NCBI GenBank assembly: GCA_022570795.1
Contig: JAKUDP010000012.1
Location: 868,001-932,000, forward strand
Source of the DNA: Sphaerulina vaccinii
Taxonomy: Eukaryota > Ascomycota > Dothideomycetes > Mycosphaerellales > Mycosphaerellaceae
Direction of reading: 5' to 3'
Length of the DNA stretch: 64,000 nucleotides
Shown here one piece after another: positions 53,883 through 62,600 of this stretch. Each line of letters opens with the position of its first letter. The first letter of the stretch is position 1. The notes beneath the pieces are model-generated. The model saw nothing but the letters and a program-made list of their open reading frames with translations. It made no database searches and was not told the origin of the DNA. The translations under genes and the position numbers were made by a program.

Positions 53883-54482
53883 ATGCGCTTTGCATGCTAG
53901 AGACTTGGTTTGGGAGGGATATGCATGGGTGGAAACGGTTACGAGTTCAACGATACCACAAAAAGCGAGGATGTTGCCATGCTGGCTTCGCTTGGCGTTG
54001 AAAAGGTCAAATGCATGGTGAACTGTGCGGATGCATGGAATCAAATGTCGGCATTCGAAAGCGCTTCATACCCACCGATAAACAACCACTTTTCGACGTC
54101 CACGCGCCGTGCCCAGAACGGTGTGCTGGTCTTTACGCTTCTCTTCTTCGTCTCTCTTTCCTTCTTTGCACCGCTATGATTATCAACTTCACCGCCTCAT
54201 TCACTGGCAGAATTGGAGCTAAACACATAGCGAAAAGCGAAACCTCCTACTTACAGAACATTCCTCGACTACCCTCTGGGAGAGAGTGCTTTGAAGGTGG
54301 GATACATACTATTTCTTCATCAGATACTGCTACGTGCTGGTACTTCATATACCTTGCGAAGTCCTCAACCGGCCTTCTCTCGCATACAAATCCCGCTGCT
54401 ATGTCTCATTATCTAGCTCACTCGCACTAGGTCCCGAGATACCAACGTCGTTCTATAAGCCACTCCGACTCCGCAATGATCG
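53883..54482. other. convergent intergenic region
   Basis: 3' flanks of RPL26 and the first of three tandem F-box-like genes. Short ORFs only. Confidence 0.5.
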
Positions 54483-55397
54483 TCAGCATACCTCAAGACT
54501 TCTCATTTGTCTGCACACCTCTGGCTTTTCTTCTCGGATTGATCGCTTACTACGGTCAGGCGAGCCGCCAAAGACACTCAGCTCCCCTGGCAAATCGAAC
54601 TTTGCCCTGCTGGCTGCTCTTCCCGGGCTGTTGTACAGCTTGTTGGCGTTCGCCATCTTCGCTAGCATCATCTGCATCTGGTCCGGAGGCATCTGTGCGA
54701 GCCGAGCACGATGCTCTTGCGGTATGTCGTTTAACATGGCCTGCAGCGCCTCCAATTCTCGCCGAAGAACTTCGTTCGTGACTCTACAAAGCTCTTCCCA
54801 GCTGTCTTTAGCTGGCTCGGTGGTCCAGAGACACCTCATCCTTCCCATTCCTCCCTTCGTGGCTCCCACTACCTCGTGAGAAGCGATCGTTGCTACCAGA
54901 CTGTCGTCCGGAGTCCAGATGTTGACTTCGATTAACCTGACGCTAGGCGCAAAAGCACGAGTGCTATCCAAGATCTTCTGCAGAGCCCATCCCTTCGTTT
55001 CTGGCGTTCGGGATCTTCTGTGATAACTACCATAATAGCCGCATTGCCACTCTTTCAAGGTCGAATGTATTCTCACATGATGGACGAGACGCGCATGATC
55101 GGGGTCGATGTTGCCGAGCCAGGTCTGGATGCGTAAAGCCGTGGTAGCATGGGCTGGAAAACAGAATATGGCACTGGCATAGAACATGTGAGTGGCTTCG
55201 TCTTGAGTCTGCTTACACGCCATGAGAAGGCCTGCAGGCACAGTCAAGGGCCGTGATGGATCGTTCTTGCTCTTAACGACTTGCGCTTCTTCGTTGAGTA
55301 AGGATAACTCGTATATCGAGTTTCGCAGCTCAGCTGGTAGGTTCAGGAGTGGTGAGCTAATTTCAGTCATGTCTTGTTGCGTAGCGGAGCTTGTCAT
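54483..55397 (-). CDS. F-box-like (LPAELRN) tandem paralogue 1
   Basis: Open from an ATG at 55490. The ATG at 55397 (MTSSATQQD) places LLNLPAELRNSIYELSLL close to the N-terminus as in the two neighbours, so I use it (304 aa). The upstream extension is a hydrophobic run (LLLCLCIIILIV) that could be a chance frame or a signal. Conserved blocks shared with its paralogues: VPAGLLMACKQTQDEATHMFYASAIF, VRLIEVNIWTP and a CLWTTEPAKDSWEEL element, then a charged helical tail. It is unique in its Gln/Met-rich tail (MPPDQMQMML). It is presumably an F-box/2EXR-like interaction module with unknown targets. Confidence 0.72.
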   Translation of the reverse strand: MTSSATQQDMTEISSPLLNLPAELRNSIYELSLLNEEAQVVKSKNDPSRPLTVPAGLLMACKQTQDEATHMFYASAIFCFPAHATTALRIQTWLGNIDPDHARLVHHVRIHSTLKEWQCGYYGSYHRRSRTPETKGWALQKILDSTRAFAPSVRLIEVNIWTPDDSLVATIASHEVVGATKGGMGRMRCLWTTEPAKDSWEELCRVTNEVLRRELEALQAMLNDIPQEHRARLAQMPPDQMQMMLAKMANANKLYNSPGRAASRAKFDLPGELSVFGGSPDRSKRSIREEKPEVCRQMRSLEVC

Positions 55398-55700
55398 GGT
55401 CGCTGATTCTGGGTGGCTTATTCGTGTTGATACGATGAGTATGATGATGCAGAGACAGAGAAGCAGAGAAGTATCGGTGCGAAGAGTCATAAGATAGTAG
55501 GGCCAATCTGCTGTTTATAATTTTATGCTGACATTCTATAGTTCGATAACAACCACGTAGTAAGCAGAATAACTTTCTGTCATCCTCTGGTACGACCGAC
55601 AATGCTCAGCACACTCCAGCAACATTTAAATCCCGTACCAGTTTCTCCCACCACACCTCTGCTCCATTCTCCACGAACTTTGCCTCTGCGCCTTGAAACT
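55398..55700. other. intergenic region between paralogues 1 and 2
   Basis: About 300 bp of promoter and 3' flank. No feature. Confidence 0.4.
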
Positions 55701-56474
55701 CTACAGAAGGGCCTGGTTAACCGCATCCAATAACCTCATCCTGGCCTTGTACTCTTGAAACTCCCTCTGCCGTCTCTCAAACAACAACCTCTTCACCCTC
55801 TCCCCCTCATTCTCCATCTCCCTCTCCGGATCCTTAGTCCAAACAGCCTTCAACTCCGTCCCAGGGCACCTCTGCTGATAATACTCCATATCACGCAAAC
55901 GCTTAAAACCCCGCCTCTCAAGCTTTTCAGCTACCCAAACATTGATCTGAACGACATCGACATCAACATTTCGAACGGCATTATCACGCACACGTTCCAA
56001 GATCCCACGGGCCCTTATACCCTTCTCGAAGAGTGTATCACCGTACCATATTCTCTGCCAACGGTCTTCTTTGATATACAACTTTATCTTGGATATGTGC
56101 TGAGATTGGGAGGTTGGTAGACCTCTCAAATAGCTCTTCACTAGCTTATAGCAGTCAGCATGGGCTGAGAATTCGAAGGTTGCAGTGGCGTAGAAGAGTT
56201 GGAGTGCTTCGGAGTAGATCTGCTTGTTCGCTAATAGGAGGCCGGGAGGGTTGGTGATCTCTGCTTTCGGCAATATTTTCTTCGTTCCTACGGTTTGTCC
56301 TTTGATGGCGCGGACGTGGAAGTTATCGGAGAAGGTGTATTCGTAGATACTATTCCGGATCTCTGCTGGGAGGGCGAGCAGAGGACACAGCTTGCTTGAT
56401 TCGCTTGAGGCGATGGTATGGGCTTGTTGGGGTATCATCTCTGATGTGGTGGTCGATTCTTGTTGGGATGCCAT
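55701..56474 (-). CDS. F-box-like (LPAEIRN) tandem paralogue 2
   Basis: Single exon, 257 aa, ATG at 56474 (MASQQESTTTSEM). Motif LALPAEIRNSIYEYTF is at residues 33-48. NPPGLLLANKQIYSEALQLFYATATF is the second half of the domain. VVQINVWVAEKLE and LKAVWTKDPEREM align with matching blocks of both neighbours. The tail is a charged helix (RQREFQEYKARMRLL). The three genes share order of blocks, strand and spacing, which shows that they arose by tandem duplication. Confidence 0.75.
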   Translation of the reverse strand: MASQQESTTTSEMIPQQAHTIASSESSKLCPLLALPAEIRNSIYEYTFSDNFHVRAIKGQTVGTKKILPKAEITNPPGLLLANKQIYSEALQLFYATATFEFSAHADCYKLVKSYLRGLPTSQSQHISKIKLYIKEDRWQRIWYGDTLFEKGIRARGILERVRDNAVRNVDVDVVQINVWVAEKLERRGFKRLRDMEYYQQRCPGTELKAVWTKDPEREMENEGERVKRLLFERRQREFQEYKARMRLLDAVNQALL

Positions 56475-56772
56475 GTTGTGTGTGATGAGCTTAGTGCTTG
56501 TTGATATGGTGGAGAAGAGCTGGACAGGAGAGGGAATTTATCATATGTATTGAATTGTGAAAGATAGATCTGGTAGGTTATGTCCTTACTTTCTTGTATA
56601 GAAAAATAGCATGTCCTCACTTTCCTCTATCGCTCCATATCTTGACACGAATGTGGTTGGGGCCATGACTGGAGGCACAACAACGTGGTAGTTGATCAGT
56701 CAATGGAGAAAGACGTAGCATCTGGGTTTTAATTTGCTGTATGTGATAATCTGTCAGACCTATCGCCTCCAC

Positions 56773-57516
56773 TCAAGTTTGGCTCATATCAAGCGCCAAG
56801 TTCTCCCACAGAAACGCCTGCTCTCCCCAGGCCTTTGTGTTCCTCTCCGCTCGCTCCTCGAGCAGCTTCAGTAGCCGCGCCCTCTTCTCAAGCTCCTCCT
56901 TCACCCTGGCCTCGGGATCAGAAGTCCACACAGGCACCAGATCCTGCATCTGCTCTCCTTTCACCCAAGGTCCTGGATCGCGTAGCTTGTCAGGGTCTGT
57001 CTCCTCTTCCATCTTTGAGTTGACCCAGATATTGGTCTCAACATTGACACCACCTCCGTTGTGTGAATGCATAGCATTCCAAGTCTTCAACCGTGACAAG
57101 TCCTTGAGGCCGATCGCCACATGGAGAGGAGGCCTGAGGTGCGGAGGTGACGGATGGGTGGCCATCAACCATGTATCTAGCGGCACGGAGAATTGTACTC
57201 TTCGGATGTGACATCTGTTCATTTCCGGGATGTTCGCTAACCAAGCACAGAGGTCGCCGTTGTATTGCGTCCGAAAGGTTGCAGTCGCGTAGCAGAGAAG
57301 ACGTGCTTCATCGTAGATCTGATGACAGGTCATGAGAAGAGGAGGTGCTTTAAAATGTCGAGGTGTCACCCAGTGCTTGAGGCATGGATCCTCGATTACC
57401 TCGTCCTCGAATGCCATGGTATAAATTGTGTTGCGCAGCTCCGCTGGGAGGGCAAATAGACGACACGGCTGCTTGGGCTCCAGCGTGGCGTGGTCGATCG
57501 ACATATCTGGAGACAT
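56773..57516 (-). CDS. F-box-like (LPAELRN) tandem paralogue 3
   Basis: Open from an ATG at 57642 (289 aa). I use the ATG at 57516 (MSPDMSIDH), 247 aa, which gives an N-terminal length like the neighbours. LFALPAELRNTIYTMAFED, PPLLMTCHQIYDEARLLCYATATF, VETNIWVNSKMEEE and LVPVWTSDPEARVKEELEKR match the family blocks. It differs from paralogues 1 and 2 by a Pro/His insert (THPSPPHLRPPLH) before the last third. Function unknown; protein interaction is likely. Confidence 0.73.
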   Translation of the reverse strand: MSPDMSIDHATLEPKQPCRLFALPAELRNTIYTMAFEDEVIEDPCLKHWVTPRHFKAPPLLMTCHQIYDEARLLCYATATFRTQYNGDLCAWLANIPEMNRCHIRRVQFSVPLDTWLMATHPSPPHLRPPLHVAIGLKDLSRLKTWNAMHSHNGGGVNVETNIWVNSKMEEETDPDKLRDPGPWVKGEQMQDLVPVWTSDPEARVKEELEKRARLLKLLEERAERNTKAWGEQAFLWENLALDMSQT

Positions 57517-58196
57517 ATTGCTGGTCGTTGGCTTGATGCTGAGATAGTTTCTTGATATTGTCGTGGTATTGTATCGTTGCGGTGTTGTTCCGTTGACGTT
57601 AATTTGATCAGAAGATCCTGATGAAAGAAAAGCAGCAACCAAATGAAAGGTTCTTATGGACTTTCATGCATGTTGGTCGATAGTGGTCCGCAGAAAGTCT
57701 AGCTACCATGAGGCAGGTGGCAACACGTCAGTCATACCTCAACCAGACTTTGTTATAAGCGCCGCATGGCTACAGGGCTTCGAGACAAAGATTGACTCTA
57801 CTTGACTGATTAGCTCGAACTTCAAGTCGTGTCTTGTTCTTCTTGGAGGGTATACTGACATGTTGAGTTCACTTGATTCCTTTGCTGGTATACTAAATCA
57901 GCTATGCGCTCATGTAGGCCCTGTACGCGCGGTTGGGTGCCTTAGGCAATCCATACCGAATGCTTTCCTCGGGACCAGGAAGTGCGATCTTAGGCACATG
58001 TCTGTTTTCCCAGGGGCTGAGAATCTGGTGAGCGCAGCACGTCGGCAGCAAGCCTACTGCCAACATTGAGACTGGACGCTATCCGGGAACAACATGTTGC
58101 CGTGGCCCCCGTGCGTCCTAGATTGGCTCAGTAGCTGTCCTTCAGATGGTGTCGCTCCTCTCCGAGTTCCATTTAGGATCATTGTGGCATCGTGTC
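57517..58196. other. intergenic region upstream of paralogue 3
   Basis: About 680 bp between paralogue 3 and the 3' end of the Myb-like gene. Only short ORFs. Confidence 0.45.
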
Positions 58197-59548
58197 TCAT
58201 TCCTTCTTGCCAGTGGCATTGGTCCCAACTGCCGCGGTTGCCACCAGAGTCTCGTTTCCATCCCTCGCATCATGGACATCATCAGAGTTGTTCCCTGCGA
58301 ACTTTCCGTTTTTGCATAACCTTGCCCATCGTTGTGACACAGCACTTACTGACCGCTTCTGGTCTCCTGTGTTCAGATGTGCTGTGACATCTTTCCAGCT
58401 GAGACCCTCTACCACACGTAGCTGACGAATACGTTCAATCTCCTCATTGGTCCACCCTCCTAATCGAGAGGACACACCTTGGCTGACACGTATCTTCGAG
58501 AGCGCGGCATATATTGCTTCTCGAGACACATTGAACTCGGCAGTTAGCTGGGGGATGCAGACCCCGTTCCTATGTCTAGAAAATGAGATCATCAGTGTCG
58601 AGCGCGCACTATAGAACTAGCGTGCAAATACGTGACTTACAAAGCGGTAAGCCTTTCAATTCTAGTGGTCGACCATCGAGTGCCAGTGCCAGTGTTGCGG
58701 GTCTCTTTTTGCTGTTGGGTAATCGATCGCTTGCGGCCTGGTGGCATGGAAGTCACACCTGGCGGCAAAGCGAGTTTGCCAGTACGTAGACGAGAAAGCA
58801 GATTCCTGGTGGCGCTGAGGCTTCTTCCCAGCACGGTACATACGGCGCGCGCATCAAGACCATCAGACGTGAGTCGCACGGCATCATGGACTTCGCTTTG
58901 TGACCACAAATTGCTGGCAAAGAGCTGGGGTTTGTGTTTATGGTAAAAGTACTCGAGTTGTCTCAACTCCATGCCAAGCTCATCCGCGATCTGCCATAAG
59001 AATTTACCTTCTTGGACGCGGCTTTCGATCGTCTCGAGCTTCACTTTGTCTTCCGGTGAGAGCTTAGCTCTTGCCAGAGGGTCATTTTGGCTCAACCTGC
59101 GATAGTAATGCGAGATCACACTGCTTTCACTTCTTGCCAACTCAGTCGCGATTGTCCTGAATGTCGCGCCTTGTCGACGTCGGAGGATCACCAGATCGTT
59201 ATGCTGTTGCGTCCAGGGTTGGCCTAAATAATTGGCAGACCTGGCAGTGCTTACTGCTGCCTTCCATATCGTCGACGACACTCTGCTCTGGTTCAATGGT
59301 TTTTGACGAACGATTGAGCTGCAGAGGCTCTTACCACGAGCCAGCATGGCGCCTTTGCCCCAGCCACGCGTGTCTGTGTAGTCAGGAGTGAACTCTTGAT
59401 CGTCGCGCCATATTGTGACACGCAAAGAGTTGCTGATGATGATTTGTGGTGGTGATATGGTTTCTGCAGGCGCGAGGTGAATGGTTCGAACTTGGCAGGA
59501 GGAGGAGGAACGAGCGGCGCCACCCGTACCGCAATTCTGCCGGTCCAT
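58197..59548 (-). CDS. Myb/SANT-like DNA-binding protein
   Basis: Exons 59548-58641 and 58575-58197 (428 aa) have a 65-nt intron (GTAAGT...TTCTAG) inside a Leu codon. Myb/SANT-like or HTH units are visible: WTQQHNDLVILRRRQG...RTIATELARSESSVISHYYRRL (residues about 112-155), WSQSEVHDAVRLTSDG...VCTVLGRSLSATRNLLSRLR (about 218-260), and in exon 2 WTNEEIERIRQLRVVEGLSW...AVSQRWARL. Between them are HTH-like segments (GKFLWQIADELGMELRQLEYFY). This suggests a nuclear DNA-binding protein. The N-terminal 70 residues are basic, and the start (ATG 59548) is uncertain because ATG 59344 (MLARGKSLC) is also possible. It lies head-to-head with RPO41. Confidence 0.72.
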
Positions 59549-59688
59549 GATCGCGTGTGGTCAAAGATTCTCTGCCTCTAGCTTCATCATCCATCTATCC
59601 ATCTCCATTGCTCCTCGTCCGTTCCTGTTTTGCGCGTGTTGCGGGACAGTACTCTTCGGTGAGTGCAGGAGGAGGACTTTCATTGAAG
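59549..59688. promoter_or_regulatory. short divergent promoter between Myb-like gene and RPO41
   Basis: Only about 140 bp separate the two start codons if the upstream Myb-like ATG is right. It is pyrimidine-rich toward RPO41. No specific site is claimed. Confidence 0.4.
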
Positions 59689-62600
59689 ATGCTCGCACGA
59701 GCTGCAGCACGACGACAACAGAGGCACACGACTCGACTCCTCGCCGCCGCCTCCTTTGCACAGCTCTCTCTTCCATGGCTGGCACCTGCGCAACTACGAT
59801 GGAATGCCACACAAACAGCGAAAACGAATCAGAGTCCGTCAATACCATGTCGACATCAGACTCGCAGGCATTCACTCAAGAGAGTCCAGTCTCGATGTCT
59901 TGCTACAGCAGCCGACTCGCATGCCGCTCCATTGAATTCGCCCTTGAATTCGAACTTGAGTGGTGGCGCTCACGATGATCATATCCCATTTGATTTCTCC
60001 GGGTTTGGAGAGCTACGGACGGCGGGCATTGGAGGTGCTCGTGATCCGATCATTCTGTCCACAGCCTCGCAGACGCCCGACAGAGTCTTCTCGCATCGCA
60101 ATGGTGCCATAGGAGGATCGACGAGGGAGCTCATTGGCCACCTACGCACTAGTCTGTCTGTGGGGCGACGAGATCGTGCTGCATCTGTTGCGCAACGATT
60201 AGCACAGCAATGTGGTCCTCAATCAGAAGAAGCTGTATATGCTCATTCTCTGTATCTGAGTAATCTGCTAGTGGCGCTTATGCTGCATGGCAGAGACTCT
60301 CCTCAGACCGCGGTCGTGTTGAAGGAGATGCAGAGGTGGTTCGAGGTCGAAGTGCGCAACAAGGGCACTCAGCCGGATGCGAGTATGCTGGTGACAATGA
60401 TGCGTGCGTCGATCAGAGGACTTGGAGGTTCGAGAAGGGACCGATCGATACGGAGATATGCCGATCTTTCGCAGCAATTGGGCGATGATGTGCTCAACGA
60501 AGTCTTGCTATCTGAGGAATACGATGACAATGAGTATGCCATACTCGGGCGAGCGACTGAAGAGTTCTACGAAGAGGAGGTTGTGCAAAAGGATGAGGCT
60601 GTAGGCTCACGTCAAGCTGATTCAAGTCGACCTGCAGAAGTCCGCATGCGAGACGACACAATCGACATGTCAACAGTGCCAGAAGTGCTCGCAACTGAGC
60701 AGAAGGGAATTGGCTTGGACAACATCAAAAAGACCATGGATGTTTTCGGTAAGCTTGAGGCCTTGCCAGCGGACGCTACTGCAGATGCTCAGCGAGAGCA
60801 GGCGTACGCTCAGCAACGGATGCTGGAGAACGCTGCGGTAGACGTGGCTATCGCCCGATGGCGGAAGGCCGATGAGGACCTTCGTAAGATCGGCATACAC
60901 ACATCAATGCAGAGCAAACCAGTGTCTGCCCTGATGTGGCAGTGGTATTCGAAGATGCTCCCAGCGCTTGAGGAGGAGTTAGAAGAGGTGAAAAAGGCAT
61001 TGGCTGGCAGCAAGAGCGATGACCGGGTTGCATATGGACCATATCTGGAACTATTGCCCATGAAGAAGGTCGCCGCGAGTACCATCCTATATGTTATGTC
61101 GAGAATGGCAGCTGGCAAGAACAATGCCACAGGCCAATACGAGAGCGAAGCAAAACTAGCTGGTCTCGCATTGAATCTCTCAAAAGCACTGGAGTCAGAG
61201 TGCCTTGCAGAGGCTGCCAGCAAAGGTGGCATGTCTGCAGGTAAAGCGCACAGTAAGGCGCATCTTCGCAAGCAAGCGATGCGAGCTCTTGAGAAAGGCA
61301 TCGAGAAGACTAAGCCTGATTCGAAATCGAGAGAGAAGAAAGCTATCCAGGCTGCACTGACTCAAGTGGAATGGCCGCTCACGGTACACGTGAAGCTTGG
61401 AGCTATGCTCGTCTCCAAGCTACTTCAGACTGCTCAGTTACCGGTCACAAAACCGCATCCGAGAACTGGAGAGCACATTACACAGATGCAGCCGGCTTTC
61501 TTGCATCGCATCAAGTACTATCGCGGCAAAAGAATCGGTGTTGTCATGCCAAACCCTGCTCTGATGCAGAAAATACAGAGCGAGCCAGTGGGAAGTCTGC
61601 TTGCAAAGCGCATGCCCATGGTGGTGGAACCTAAGCCATGGAAAGGCTGGGATGAAGGTGGCTATCTCAATCACTCAACCCCTATCTTGCGACTAGCATC
61701 TGGCGACAAATCCGCAAAGGACTACTTCATGGCGGCAGATGAGAACAACGATCTTGACACGCTCTACAAGGGGCTAACCGCGCTTGGCAAAGTCCCATGG
61801 AAGGTGCACCAGGGAGTCTTCAAGGTGCAGTTGGAAGCATGGAACTCTGGCGAGGAAATCGCCAACTTTGCGCCTCTTAACCCTGAGATGGCCATGCCAC
61901 CCGAGCCAGAGTCTTCTGCAGATCCTGCACAGCGCCGACAGTGGATGCAGCAGTGTCGGGACATCGCCAACCAACGCACTGGCAACCACTCGAAACGCTG
62001 TTTCCAGAATTTCCAGCTTGAAATCGCTCGCACTATGCTTAACGAGACTCTCTACTTCCCTCACAACCTGGATTTCCGAGGTCGAGCATATCCCATCCCA
62101 CCGTACCTCAATCATATGGGCGCCGATAATGTCAGAGGTCTGCTTGTCTTCGGAGAAGGCAAAGAGCTAGGCGAGAACGGGCTGCGGTGGTTGAAGATCC
62201 ACATGGCCACCGTAGCAGGCCACGACAAAGCAAGCATGGAGGAACGCGTCGAGTTCACCATGAAGCACTTGGACGACATCTATGACTCTGTTAAGAATCC
62301 ACTCTCAGGGCGCCGGTGGTGGCTACAGGCGGAAGATTCCTGGCAGACTCTGGCAGCTTGTTTCGAGCTGGTTGCTGCTCTGGACTCGCCTGATCCTGCC
62401 AAGTACGTTTCACATCTACCGGTTCAACAAGATGGCACATGCAACGGTCTTCAGCATTATGCTGCACTGGGAGGTGATAGAGCTGGCGCAGCACAAGTCA
62501 ACCTGGAGCCTAGCGATCGTCCCGCAGATGTCTATACTGCTGTAGCAGAAGCTGTGAAAGCCGAAGTGGAGCAGGACGCGAAGGATGGCAATCCCGTAGC

